The notes under the pieces are model-generated. The model ran no database searches and was not told the origin of the DNA. It saw nothing but the letters and a program-made list of their open reading frames with translations. Below, in pieces: positions 34,481 to 42,998 of a stretch of DNA of 64,000 bases. The translations under genes and the position numbers were made by a program. Source of the stretch: Solirubrobacterales bacterium (GTDB taxonomy: Bacteria; Actinomycetota; Thermoleophilia; Solirubrobacterales; Solirubrobacteraceae); assembly GCA_003244205.1 (NCBI GenBank), contig QHBW01000024.1:1-64000 (forward strand). Reading direction: 5' to 3'. Every line of letters starts with the position of its first letter. The first letter of the stretch is position 1.

Positions 34481-35268
34481 GCGGCGGCACCTCGAGCCTC
34501 GGAGTCCGCGGCCTGGGAGCCCCCAGCTCCGTCCGCGACGCGCTCTGCGGCCACCACCTCAATCGGGCCGAAGCACTCCTGCTGGTGCCAGGTCGCCTCG
34601 CCCTGCTTGTAGAGCTCGAGCAGCGCGAACAGCGTCACCGCCACCGTGACACGGTCCGCGCCGGCGACCGCCTCCTCGAAGCCGAAGCGCCCGCGGCGCA
34701 GCAACGCGCGCAGGTGACCGAGCCGGTCGGCGAGCGACACGCGCGTCCCCACGAGGTGGCGCAGCTCGATCGCCGGCGGTTGGAGCAGGAGCTCGCCGAG
34801 AGCCCGAGTGAGCCGGCTGGACTCGTACACCGCGACCGCGCTCTGTAGACGCGCGCGACGCAGCTCCGGGGGTACGGGCGCCGAGCGGAAGCGGTAGCCG
34901 CGCTCGCGCACCAAGCGCTCGGCGAGGTGTCGCGCGGCGCCGCGGTAGCGCTGGCTCTCCAGCAGCCGTGACAGCAGCTGCTCGGCAGCGTCGGAGGCGT
35001 CGAGCTCGCCGAGCAGCTCCTCGATCTCGGCGCGCGGAAGCATCAGCCGCGACTTGAGCTCGAGCACGGCCGCGATCAGCACGAGGAATTCCGTCGCCGG
35101 CTCCAGCTCGAGCTCCCCCCGCGCTTCGAGATGGTCGAGGTAGGCGAGCACGACCTGAGCGAGATCGACCTCGAGCAGGTCGATCTCCTCGCGCAGGACG
35201 AGCGTCAGCAGCAGGTCGAATGGACCGGCGAAGACGTCGAGATCGAGCTCGAGCTCGGCTACCTGCAT
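34477..35268 (-). CDS. scpA: Segregation and condensation protein A
   Basis: A 263-residue kleisin. VFAGPFDLLLTLVLREEIDLLEVDL is the family hallmark (split here as FAGPFDLLLTLV and EEIDLLEVDL). The N-terminal domain binds the SMC neck, and the C-terminal winged helix (VTVAVTLFALLELYKQGEATW) binds the SMC head. The last 25 residues are an Ala/Glu-rich tail. The ATG lies 13 bp after the trpS stop; TAGCGT 10 bp upstream overlaps that stop and may be coincidental. Confidence 0.95.
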   Translation of the reverse strand: MQVAELELDLDVFAGPFDLLLTLVLREEIDLLEVDLAQVVLAYLDHLEARGELELEPATEFLVLIAAVLELKSRLMLPRAEIEELLGELDASDAAEQLLSRLLESQRYRGAARHLAERLVRERGYRFRSAPVPPELRRARLQSAVAVYESSRLTRALGELLLQPPAIELRHLVGTRVSLADRLGHLRALLRRGRFGFEEAVAGADRVTVAVTLFALLELYKQGEATWHQQECFGPIEVVAAERVADGAGGSQAADSEARGAAA

Positions 35269-35281
35269 CTACCGCTCCACG

Positions 35282-36271
35282 CTAGCGCGGTGACCCGACG
35301 CCCATGCGCTCGCGAACGTCCGTGAGCGTCTCGGCCGCGATCGCTCGCGCCTTCGCGGCCCCAGCAGCCAGCGTTGCCTCCAGCCGCGCCTCGTCGTCTC
35401 GCAGGGCGCGATAGCGCTCTTGCACGGGCGAGAGCCGCGCGATCACCGCATCGGCGGTCGCCTGCTTGAGGTCGCCATACCCGCGTGCCCCGGCGAGCTC
35501 GCGCTCGACCTCGCCGGGCTCGATCTCGCGGACGGCGGCGAGGATCTCGATCAGGTTGCTCACGCCGGGCTTCTCGGGCCCGCGGACGATCTCAGTGCCC
35601 GAGTCGGTCACGGCACGACGGAACTTGCGCTCGATCGCCTCGGCGTCGTCGAGCACGTGGAGCGTGCCCTGCTCGCCGGCGCCGGTCGTCGACATCTTGC
35701 GTTCTGGCTCCTGCAGGTCGCGCACGCGCGCGGCGACCTGCGGGACACGCAGCGCGGGCACCACCAGCGTCTCGCCGAAGCGCGCGTTGAAGCGCTCGGC
35801 GACGTCGCGCATCAGCTCGACGTGCTCGCGCTGGTCCTCTCCTACCGGCACTTCCTCGGCCCGATAGGCGAGCACGTCGGCAGCTTGCAGGACGGGGTAA
35901 AGGAAGAGCCCCGCGGATGCGAGCTCACGCTGGCCGCCGGACTTGTCGCGAAACTGGTGCATGCGGTTGAGCTCGCCGAACGCCGAGACCGCGGTCAAGA
36001 GCCAGCACAGCTCGGTGTGCTCGGCGACGTCGGACTGGCGGAAGAGGATGCAGCGTGCGGGATCGAGCCCGGCGGCGATCAGCAGCGCAGTCGTGTCGTG
36101 TACCCGCGCGCGCAGCTCCGCGGGGTCGTAGGGCCGCGTGGTCGCGTGGAGGTCGACGATGCAGTAGATCGCCTCGCCGCGGTCCTGACCCGCCACGTAC
36201 TGGACGATCGCCCCGAGATAGTTGCCGAGGTGCTTGCGCCCGGTCGGCTGGATGCCGGAGAAGATCCGCAT
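35282..36271 (-). CDS. trpS: Tryptophanyl-tRNA synthetase
   Basis: A 329-residue class I synthetase. The HIGH-type motif is GIQPTGRKHLGNYLGA at the N-terminus. The tryptophan pocket region includes SAFGELNRMHQFRDK and LYPVLQAADVLAYRAEEVPVG. The second signature reads ERKMSTTGAGEQG, so KMSTT replaces the usual KMSKS and the last lysine is absent. Length is normal. TAGCCT lies 12 bp before the ATG without a Shine-Dalgarno site. No T-box or leader peptide fits in the 41-bp upstream gap. Confidence 0.96.
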   Translation of the reverse strand: MRIFSGIQPTGRKHLGNYLGAIVQYVAGQDRGEAIYCIVDLHATTRPYDPAELRARVHDTTALLIAAGLDPARCILFRQSDVAEHTELCWLLTAVSAFGELNRMHQFRDKSGGQRELASAGLFLYPVLQAADVLAYRAEEVPVGEDQREHVELMRDVAERFNARFGETLVVPALRVPQVAARVRDLQEPERKMSTTGAGEQGTLHVLDDAEAIERKFRRAVTDSGTEIVRGPEKPGVSNLIEILAAVREIEPGEVERELAGARGYGDLKQATADAVIARLSPVQERYRALRDDEARLEATLAAGAAKARAIAAETLTDVRERMGVGSPR

Positions 36272-36283
36272 CGCAACGCCGGC

Positions 36284-36289
36284 AGGCTA
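36284..36289 (-). promoter_or_regulatory. Putative -10 box of trpS (TAGCCT)
   Basis: TAGCCT on the minus strand, 12 bp before the trpS ATG, in the 41-bp gap after gcvPB. No -35 box is recognised. Confidence 0.35.
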
Positions 36290-36312
36290 TCCCGCCGCCC
36301 GCGGTCGAGATC

Positions 36313-37863
36313 TCACAGAGGCTGGCGGGTGACGGGTTGCTTGGCCGCTCGCGCCTCGTCGAGGCGCCGCACCGGTGTGCTGTAGGGCGCGTTGCGGGCG
36401 ATCTCGGGATCCTCGCGCGCCTCGTTGAGGATCTCAGCGATCGCGTCGGCGAACGCGTCGAGCGTCTCGCGCGTCTCGGTCTCGGTGGGCTCGACGAGCA
36501 AGGCCTCTTCCACGAGCAGCGGGAAGTAGACCGTCGGAGGATGAAAGCCAAAATCGAGCAGCCGCTTGGCGAGGTCGAGCGTGCGGATCTTGAGGTCGCG
36601 CTTCATCGGCGCGCCGGAGAGCACGAACTCGTGCATGCAGATGCGATCGTAGGCGAGCGGGAGGTACTGCGACACGCCAGCGCGCCGCAGCCGCGCGAGC
36701 AGGTAGTTGGCGTTGAGCACCGAGCTCTCCGCGACGTCGCGCAGGCCGTCGGCGCCGAGCGAGCAGATGTAGGCGTAGGAGCGCACGAAGACGCCGTAGT
36801 TGCCCTGGAAGCCGCGCAGGCGCCCGATCGACTTCGGCCTGTCGTAGTCGAGGTCATAGGGCGTCTGCGAGCCGCCGACGCGATCCCCGTTGGCGGCGGA
36901 GCCGGCGATCGCATGTCCTTCGCGGCGGACTACCAGCGGTCGCGGGAGGAAGGGCTCGATCCGCTCGGACACCGCGATCGGGCCGCTCCCCGGGCCGCCT
37001 CCACCGTGGGGCTGGGTGAAGGACTTGTGGAGATTGAAGTGGACGATGTCGAAACCCATGTCCCCCGGCCTGCTGACGCCCATCATCGGATTTAGGTTCG
37101 CGCCGTCGTAGTAGAGCGTGGCGCCGACGGCGTGGACGACGCGGGCGATCTCGACGATGTTGGAGTCAAACAGCCCCAGCGTGTTGGGATTGGTGAGCAT
37201 CAGGCAAGCGACGCTCTCGTCGGCCTTGGCGCGCAGGTCGTCGACGTCGACGCCACCATCGGACGCCGTGCCGACCTTGACGACCTGGTAGCCCGCCATC
37301 GTGACGGTCGCTGGATTGGTGCCGTGAGCGGTGTCGGGGGTGAGCACCTTCGTGCGCTCCTCGCCGCGGTCTCGATGGTAGGCGCGGGTCAGCAGGACGC
37401 CCGCGAGCTCGCCGTGGGAGCCCGCCGACGGTTGCAGCGAGACATGCGGGAGCCCAGCGATCTCGGCCAGCGCTCCCTGTAGGCGCCACATCAGCTCGAG
37501 CGCACCCTGGGCGCGGGCGGGCATCTGCGCCGGGTGCAGCCGCGCGTTGCCGGGGAGCGCAGCCACGCGCTCATGCAGCTTGGGGTTGTGCTTCATCGTG
37601 CACGAGCCCAGCGGATAGAAGCCGCTGTCGAGGTCGAAGTTGCGCTGCGAGAGGCGGTTGTAATGGCGGACGATCTCGGGCTCTGAGATCTCGGGGAGGC
37701 GGGGCGGATCGACGCGTCGCAGCGTCGGCGGGATCAGCTCGTCCAGCGGACGCTCGGGCACGTCGAGCGCCGGGAGGACCGCCGCACGGCGTCCGCTGCG
37801 CGACTTCTCGAAGACGGTTCGGGCGCGGTCGCGCTGCTGGGGCGTCTCGGTCGTGACGCTCAC
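36313..37863 (-). CDS. gcvPB: Glycine dehydrogenase (decarboxylating) subunit 2
   Basis: A 516-residue half of the split P protein. FYPLGSCTMKHNPKLHERV begins the conserved core. VHFNLHKSFTQPHGGGGPGS contains the PLP-binding lysine, which is carried by subunit 2 in two-subunit P proteins. It pairs with GcvPA to decarboxylate glycine and load the aminomethyl group on GcvH. It overlaps gcvPA by 4 bp. The first 70 residues are less conserved. Confidence 0.97.
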   Translation of the reverse strand: MSVTTETPQQRDRARTVFEKSRSGRRAAVLPALDVPERPLDELIPPTLRRVDPPRLPEISEPEIVRHYNRLSQRNFDLDSGFYPLGSCTMKHNPKLHERVAALPGNARLHPAQMPARAQGALELMWRLQGALAEIAGLPHVSLQPSAGSHGELAGVLLTRAYHRDRGEERTKVLTPDTAHGTNPATVTMAGYQVVKVGTASDGGVDVDDLRAKADESVACLMLTNPNTLGLFDSNIVEIARVVHAVGATLYYDGANLNPMMGVSRPGDMGFDIVHFNLHKSFTQPHGGGGPGSGPIAVSERIEPFLPRPLVVRREGHAIAGSAANGDRVGGSQTPYDLDYDRPKSIGRLRGFQGNYGVFVRSYAYICSLGADGLRDVAESSVLNANYLLARLRRAGVSQYLPLAYDRICMHEFVLSGAPMKRDLKIRTLDLAKRLLDFGFHPPTVYFPLLVEEALLVEPTETETRETLDAFADAIAEILNEAREDPEIARNAPYSTPVRRLDEARAAKQPVTRQPL

Positions 37864-39236
37864 GCGCGGACCTCGACGACGTCGCGCTCGGCGGCGACCG
37901 CCGCTCCGAGCACGTCCACGAGACGATCGATGTCTGCGCGCGAGCGCTGCTCGGTGATCGCGACCAGCAAACCGTCGGCGAGCTCGGGGTCGTCGCGCGC
38001 CAGCGCGTAGCCGGGGTTGACCCCTTCGCGCGCGCAGCGCTCGATCACCCCGTGCACCGGAGCCCCGAGCCGGATGGCGAACTCGCGCACGACGGGACGG
38101 TCGTGCAGCGTGCTGACGCCGGGCAGCGCCGCGAGCGCGTCGCGGGCGTAGGCGGTGCGCTGGATCAGCAGCTCCCCGAGCTCGACGATCCCGCGGCGCC
38201 CCAGCCAGGCGAGGTAGATCACGCCGGCGAGCGCGTTGAGAGCCTGGGAGGTGCAGATGTTCGATGTCGCCCGTTCGCGCCGGATGTGCTGCTCGCGCGT
38301 CTGCAGAGTGAGGACGAAGCCACGACGGCCGTCGGCGTCGACGGTCTCTCCGGCGATCCGCCCCGGCATCTGGCGCAGGTGCTCCTCGCTGGCGGCAAAG
38401 AAGCCGAACGACGGTCCCCCGAAGTCGAGCCGGTTGCCCAGCGTCTGGCCCTCACCGACGGCGACGTCGACGCCGCACGCGCCGGGCGGCGCGAGTACGC
38501 CGAGCGAGAGCGGATCGCAGGCACAGACCACGAGCGCTCCGTGATCGTGGGCCGCCGCGGCCAGCGCGGCGACGTCTTCGACCGCGCCGAGGAAGTTCGG
38601 CTGCTGGAGAAAGACGGCGCCCACGTCGTCGGCGAGCGCCGCCGCCAGCGCGTCGAGATCGGTCGCGCCGTCGCGCAGCGCAACATCCTCGACGGTCGTA
38701 CCGTAGCCCGTCGAAAGCGTCTGCAGCGTCTCGCGGCTGTGGGGGTGAACGCCACGCGAGGCGAGCATCCGCGTTCGGCCGTTGGCGAGCTTCGCCAGAT
38801 AGGCGGCGGCGCCGACGGCGCTCGGGCCTTCATAGACCGAGGCGTTGGAGACCGGCAGCGCGGTCAGCTCGCAGATCGCCGTCTGGTACTCGAACATCAC
38901 CTGCAGGCCGCCCTGGGACACCTCGGGCTGATAAGGCGTGTAGGGCGTGAGAAACTCCGAGCGCTGGAGAATCGAGTCGATCAAGGCGGGGACGTAGTGG
39001 TCGTACATACCGGCGCCGAGGAAGGAGATCTCGCGCTCGGTCGAGACGTTGCGCTCGGCCAGCTCACGCAGGTGCTCGTAGACCTCCTGCTCGGGGCGCC
39101 CCTGGGGCAGGTCGAGCCCGCCGCGGAGCAGCAGCTCGCGCGGGATGTCGGCGAAGAGCTCCTCGATCGACGCCACGCCGATCTCCTCCAGCATCGCGCG
39201 GCGGTCGTCCTCGGTGGCAGAGGTGTAACGGCTCAC
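37860..39236 (-). CDS. gcvPA: Glycine dehydrogenase (decarboxylating) subunit 1
   Basis: A 458-residue half of the split P protein. RYTSATEDDRRAMLEEIGV is the typical opening, SFLGAGMYDHYVPALID follows, then TPYQPEVSQGGLQVMFEYQT. FGGPSFGFFAASEEHLRQMPG near 280 is also diagnostic. The start is a GTG with TACGCT 10 bp upstream, in the 29-bp gap after gcvH. With GcvPB, GcvH and GcvT it forms the glycine cleavage system, lacking only the shared lipoamide dehydrogenase here. Confidence 0.97.
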   Translation of the reverse strand: MSRYTSATEDDRRAMLEEIGVASIEELFADIPRELLLRGGLDLPQGRPEQEVYEHLRELAERNVSTEREISFLGAGMYDHYVPALIDSILQRSEFLTPYTPYQPEVSQGGLQVMFEYQTAICELTALPVSNASVYEGPSAVGAAAYLAKLANGRTRMLASRGVHPHSRETLQTLSTGYGTTVEDVALRDGATDLDALAAALADDVGAVFLQQPNFLGAVEDVAALAAAAHDHGALVVCACDPLSLGVLAPPGACGVDVAVGEGQTLGNRLDFGGPSFGFFAASEEHLRQMPGRIAGETVDADGRRGFVLTLQTREQHIRRERATSNICTSQALNALAGVIYLAWLGRRGIVELGELLIQRTAYARDALAALPGVSTLHDRPVVREFAIRLGAPVHGVIERCAREGVNPGYALARDDPELADGLLVAITEQRSRADIDRLVDVLGAAVAAERDVVEVRA

Positions 39237-39265
39237 GGCTGCTGTGAGCGTAGTGGGTGACCGGC

Positions 39266-39655
39266 TCAGCCAGCGAGCGTGGCCTGATAGGCGTCGGCGT
39301 CGAGCAGGTCGTCCAGCTCGGCTGGATCCGACAGCCTGACGCGGACCAGCCAGCCACCGCCGTAGGGGTCCTCATTGATCGCCTCCGGCGTCTCCGCCAG
39401 CGCCTCGTTTACTTCGACGATCTCGCCCGACAGGGGCGAGATCACGTCCGAGACGGCCTTGACCGATTCGACTTCGGCGTAGGGCTCGTCCTTGCTCACC
39501 GCGGTGCCCACCGCCGGGGGATCGAAGAAAACCACCTCACCGAGGGCGTCCTGTGCGTACCAGGTGATCCCGAAGGTGGCCGACTCGCCGTCGATGCGGG
39601 CCCAGTCGTGCTCGGCGTGATAGCGCAGGTCGTCGGGATAGCTGGGGTCGGCCAT
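39266..39655 (-). CDS. gcvH: Glycine cleavage system H protein
   Basis: A 129-residue lipoyl carrier. DDLRYHAEHDWARIDG starts the fold and the lipoylated lysine is in EVESVKAVSDVISPLSGE. It shuttles the aminomethyl group between P, T and L proteins. It has a proper ribosome-binding site, GAGGAG 4 bp before the ATG, and TAGACT (39674-39679) 18 bp upstream as a possible -10 box in the short gcvT-gcvH gap. Confidence 0.97.
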   Translation of the reverse strand: MADPSYPDDLRYHAEHDWARIDGESATFGITWYAQDALGEVVFFDPPAVGTAVSKDEPYAEVESVKAVSDVISPLSGEIVEVNEALAETPEAINEDPYGGGWLVRVRLSDPAELDDLLDADAYQATLAG

Positions 39656-39696
39656 GGGGCTCCTCGGTCGCGCGCAGTCTAGGGCCCAGCTGCGGA

Positions 39697-40794
39697 TCAG
39701 CGCTCTGAGCGCCGATAGAGCGGGCGCGCGCGGATCACGGCATCACGTAGACGCCCGCGCACGTCGATCTGCAGCGCGGTCCCCTCGGCGGCACGCTCGG
39801 CGGGAACATAGGCCATTCCGATCCCGATCCCCAGCGACGGCGACAGCGATCCACTCGTGACCTCTCCCCCGCCGACCACGGGGTTGCCCTGACGAGCGAT
39901 CCCGGGACCCTCGATCGCGAACGCCACGAGACGCTCGCGCGGGCCGCGTTCGCGCACCGCGGCCACTGCCTCGGCACCAACGAAGCCGGTTTGCTCCTTG
40001 CAGCACCAGCCCAGACCCGCCTCGATCGGCCCGCGGCTCTCCATCAGGTCGTTGCCGTAGAGGTGAAAGCACGCCTCGAGCCGGAGCGTGTCGCGCGCAG
40101 CAAGCCCAGCCGGCGTCGCCCCGGCGGCGACGACAGCATCCCAGAGCGCAGGCGCCTGCGCCGGCGCGACGAGCAGCTCGAGTCCGTCCTCGCCGGTGTA
40201 GCCGGTGCCGCAGGCGAGGACGTCGATCCCTTGCAGTGCGATCTCGGCGCAGCGCATGCGCGCTGGCAGCGGCGCGCCGGCACCCAGCGGCTCGAGCAGA
40301 GAACGCGCAGCCGGACCCTGGACGGCGAGCATCGCGTAGTCCTCGAGCGCGTCGCGCAGCTCGACGTCCCAGCTCCCGGCGGCGGCGTGCTCGCGCAGCC
40401 AAGCGATGTCGCGGCTGTGGTTTGAGGCGTTGGTGACCGTCAGCAGGCGCTCGGCTCCGAGCCGGTAGGTGAAGAGATCGTCGAGCACGCCACCGTCGTG
40501 GCGGCAGAGCACGCTGTACTGCGCTGCGCCCCGCCCGATCGCGTCGACGTCGTTGGAGAGCATGTGCTGCAGAAAGGGGCCGGCGTCGGCCCCCAGCGTC
40601 TCGATCTCCCCCATGTGCGAGACGTCGAAGACGCCGGCGTGCTCGCGCACGGCGAGGTGCTCGCCGCGGATGCCGCTCGGATACTGGACCGGCATCTCCC
40701 AGCCCGCGAAGTCAACGAGCTTCGCCCGCGCGGCGACATGACGATCGTGCAGCGGGGTGCGCTTGGAGACAGGCGCCGCAGCGGGGTCAGCCAT
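39697..40794 (-). CDS. gcvT: Aminomethyltransferase (glycine cleavage system T protein)
   Basis: A 365-residue folate-dependent enzyme. LVDFAGWEMPVQYPSGI and FDVSHMGEIETLGADA are the N-terminal family motifs. GYTGEDGLELL and RLEACFHLYGNDL are in the core, and the C-terminal barrel has the VGGGEVTSGSLSPSLG segment. It is first of the gcv genes and lies 27 bp downstream of the ftsZ stop. TAGCCT is 9 bp before its ATG with no Shine-Dalgarno site. The gap is too short for a glycine riboswitch. Confidence 0.97.
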   Translation of the reverse strand: MADPAAAPVSKRTPLHDRHVAARAKLVDFAGWEMPVQYPSGIRGEHLAVREHAGVFDVSHMGEIETLGADAGPFLQHMLSNDVDAIGRGAAQYSVLCRHDGGVLDDLFTYRLGAERLLTVTNASNHSRDIAWLREHAAAGSWDVELRDALEDYAMLAVQGPAARSLLEPLGAGAPLPARMRCAEIALQGIDVLACGTGYTGEDGLELLVAPAQAPALWDAVVAAGATPAGLAARDTLRLEACFHLYGNDLMESRGPIEAGLGWCCKEQTGFVGAEAVAAVRERGPRERLVAFAIEGPGIARQGNPVVGGGEVTSGSLSPSLGIGIGMAYVPAERAAEGTALQIDVRGRLRDAVIRARPLYRRSER

Positions 40795-40803
40795 GCGGCG
40801 GCG

Positions 40804-40809
40804 AGGCTA
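40804..40809 (-). promoter_or_regulatory. Putative -10 box of gcvT (TAGCCT)
   Basis: TAGCCT on the minus strand, 9 bp before the gcvT ATG in the 27-bp ftsZ-gcvT gap. If used, gcv transcription is partly independent of ftsZ. No -35 box is clear. Confidence 0.4.
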
Positions 40810-40821
40810 CAGCAGGCGCGA

Positions 40822-41907
40822 TCAGCGGTTGCGCAGGAACGGCGGGATGTCGATCTCGTCCTCGCGGATCTCCAGCGACGTGCGCTGACGATCGTCGAGA
40901 CGGACCTGACGTTCCTGGGGGCGCTCTCGCAGCGTCTCGCGTGTGCGCCGCGGGCTGGGGCGCTCGTGGTGGAAGCCGGTGGCGATCACCGTGACGCGAA
41001 CTTCGTCCTGGAGAGTCTCGTCGATCACGGCCCCAAAGATGATGTTGGCGTTGGCGTCGGCGGACTCGTGCACGATCTCGGCCGCCTCGTTGACCTCGAA
41101 GAGCCCGAGATCGTGGGCGCCGGTGATGTTGAGCAGGATGCCGGTGGCGCCCTCGATCGAGTCTTCAAGCAGCGGCGAGGAGATCGCCGCGCGCGCCGCC
41201 TCGACCGCGCGATTCTCAGCGCTTGCGGCGCCGATCCCCATCAGCGCGGTGCCGGCATTCTGCATCACTGTGCGAACATCGGCGAAGTCGAGATTGATCA
41301 AACCGGGGATCGTGATCAGGTCTGTGATCCCCTGCACGCCCTGGCGCAGGACGTTGTCGGCCTCCTTGAAGGCGTCCATCAGGCTCGTGCGGCGCTCGAC
41401 GATTGCCAGCAGCCGATCGTTGGGGATCGTGATCAGCGTGTCGACGTTGTCGCGCAGCTTCGCGATCCCGTCCTCGGCCTGGCGCGAGCGCTGGGCGCCC
41501 TCGAAGTCGAACGGGCGGGTGACGACGCCGACGGTGAGCGCGCCGATCTCGTTCTTGGCGATCTCGGCGATCACCGGCGCCGCACCGGTGCCGGTCCCAC
41601 CTCCTTCGCCGGCCGTGACAAAGACCATGTCGGCGCCCTTGAGCGCCTCCTTGATGTCGTCACGAGACTCGGCTGCAGCACCCTGTCCGCGCTCAGGGTT
41701 GGCTCCCGCGCCGAGGCCCTTGGTGAGCTCCTGGCCGATCGGCAGCCGAATATCGGCTTCGGTCATCTGCAGCGCCTGGGTGTCGGTGTTGGCGGCGATG
41801 AACTCCACGCCGCGCAGGCCGGCATCGACCATCCGCGAGACGGCGTTGGTGCCGCCGCCGCCGACGCCGACGACCTTGATGACCGCGAGGTAGCTACCGC
41901 TCTCCAT
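40822..41907 (-). CDS. ftsZ: Cell division protein FtsZ
   Basis: A 361-residue tubulin homologue that forms the Z-ring. [20 protein letters not shown] begins the GTP-binding domain, the tubulin signature [13 protein letters not shown] is near 100, and [11 protein letters not shown] lies in the T7-loop region. A charged linker leads to the C-terminal peptide [12 protein letters not shown], which binds partner proteins. ATG 41907 gives a start like mycobacterial FtsZ; ATG 41937, adding [10 protein letters not shown], is an alternative. Neither has a clear Shine-Dalgarno site. A strong own promoter lies upstream. Confidence 0.97.
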   Translation of the reverse strand: MESGSYLAVIKVVGVGGGGTNAVSRMVDAGLRGVEFIAANTDTQALQMTEADIRLPIGQELTKGLGAGANPERGQGAAAESRDDIKEALKGADMVFVTAGEGGGTGTGAAPVIAEIAKNEIGALTVGVVTRPFDFEGAQRSRQAEDGIAKLRDNVDTLITIPNDRLLAIVERRTSLMDAFKEADNVLRQGVQGITDLITIPGLINLDFADVRTVMQNAGTALMGIGAASAENRAVEAARAAISSPLLEDSIEGATGILLNITGAHDLGLFEVNEAAEIVHESADANANIIFGAVIDETLQDEVRVTVIATGFHHERPSPRRTRETLRERPQERQVRLDDRQRTSLEIREDEIDIPPFLRNR

Positions 41908-41939
41908 GTGGTGTGTGTCCGACCCTTGAGTTAGCATTG

Positions 41940-41966
41940 AGGTTTTCGGAGCTGCAGATGAAAACC
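41940..41966 (-). other. Inverted repeat in the ftsZ 5' untranslated region
   Basis: On the minus strand GGTTTTC and GAAAACC can form a 7-bp stem around a 12-nt loop between the predicted transcription start and the ftsZ start codon. The upstream 236-bp ftsQ-ftsZ gap also has a TGCAA/TTGCA short inverted repeat near 42020-42036, but no gene. Confidence 0.4.
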
Positions 41967-41978
41967 CTGGAAACGGGC

Positions 41979-42008
41979 AGCCTAGTGACGTCGGAGCGCC
42001 AGTGTCAA
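41979..42008 (-). promoter_or_regulatory. ftsZ promoter (TTGACA-18-TAGGCT)
   Basis: A consensus -35 hexamer TTGACA (42003-42008) is followed after 18 bp by TAGGCT (41979-41984). The predicted start, near 41972, leaves about 65 nt before the ftsZ ATG. It lies in the longest internal gap of the dcw cluster, which supports a dedicated ftsZ promoter. Confidence 0.65.
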
Positions 42009-42143
42009 CGCTCGCGCCTCTTGCAACGTGCATTGCAGAACGGCCAACCCTCGACCAGCGTCCCAGACTTCTCTCGAGTTGTGGTCGAGATCGCAGTCTA
42101 GCTCTAGTAGAGGTTGAGCCTCGCCGTTTGGGCTCCACAGAGC

Positions 42144-42998
42144 TTAGCCGGGGCCCGCTGCTGCGGAAGCGGCGGAGGGGCTCGCGGATGCTGTGCCAGC
42201 GCTCGCGTTGGGATCGAGGCTGGTGGCGCTCAGCCCGCTCTCGCTGCCGCGCCCGCCCGCGGCGGGACGCTGCGGCAGGCGCAGGTCGACGTAGATCGCT
42301 CCTGACGCCGCGGGATCGGCCAGGACGCGCAGCGCGGCCGCCCACTTGGCGGCAATCTGCGCAGGCAGACCGAAGACGAGCTCGGGTCCCTGACGCAGCT
42401 CCACGCGTACTCCGTGGGGATCGGGTATCGCGTCGATGATGCGCGATCGCAGAACGTACGGCGCGCCCGCGAGTACCTGGAGCGCAGCCAGCGCGGCGGG
42501 ATCGGAGACACGGTCGCCCCCGGTCGGTCCAGCTGCCATGGCCACGGATGGGAGCCCAGCCGCAGCGGTTCCCGACAGCAGCGTCCCGTCACCCCGCACG
42601 GCGACGTGCTCGTTGCCGAAGACGATCTGGGCAACGGGCGCGTGCTCGATCACGTCGATCGTGAGCGCATGCGGAAAGCTGGCGTGCACGCGCAGCGCGC
42701 TTACCTCGGGGATCGCGGCCACCGCCGCGCGCAACCGCCGGGCGTCGACTGCGAGCGTGGTCATCGTGCGCGCGCTTGCGCTCAGCGCATGCTCGATCTC
42801 GGGCGCCGCGGGACCGCGGGCACCTGTGATCGTCACGCGCGTGATCGCGACGAGCGACGACTGGCGCACCCACAGCCAGCCGCCAAACAGCAACAGCGCA
42901 CCAGCCAGCAGCGCGACCACGACGCGGCCGCGACGCCCGAGCGCGACTCCCAGCGAGCGCCACGGAGCCGGGAGCGCCGGGGCCCCAGTCCTCAGCAC
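42144..42998 (-). CDS. ftsQ: Cell division protein FtsQ
   Basis: A 284-residue bitopic membrane protein. After a short cytoplasmic part, [19 protein letters not shown] (about 33-52) is the transmembrane helix. The POTRA domain follows ([20 protein letters not shown]), then [20 protein letters not shown] and the beta domain. The C-terminal 45 residues are Ser/Ala-rich and probably disordered. The GTG start at 42998 overlaps the murB stop region and has GGGAG 5 bp upstream. It links FtsL/FtsI-type divisome proteins in the periplasmic face. Confidence 0.93.
   Translation of the reverse strand: MLRTGAPALPAPWRSLGVALGRRGRVVVALLAGALLLFGGWLWVRQSSLVAITRVTITGARGPAAPEIEHALSASARTMTTLAVDARRLRAAVAAIPEVSALRVHASFPHALTIDVIEHAPVAQIVFGNEHVAVRGDGTLLSGTAAAGLPSVAMAAGPTGGDRVSDPAALAALQVLAGAPYVLRSRIIDAIPDPHGVRVELRQGPELVFGLPAQIAAKWAAALRVLADPAASGAIYVDLRLPQRPAAGGRGSESGLSATSLDPNASAGTASASPSAASAAAGPG

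Noticed and set aside
36272-36312. T-box or Trp leader upstream of trpS
   Set aside because: The gap is 41 bp with no specifier stem, T-box sequence or Trp codons.
40795-40821. Glycine riboswitch upstream of gcvT
   Set aside because: Only 27 bp separate gcvT from ftsZ, too short for one aptamer.
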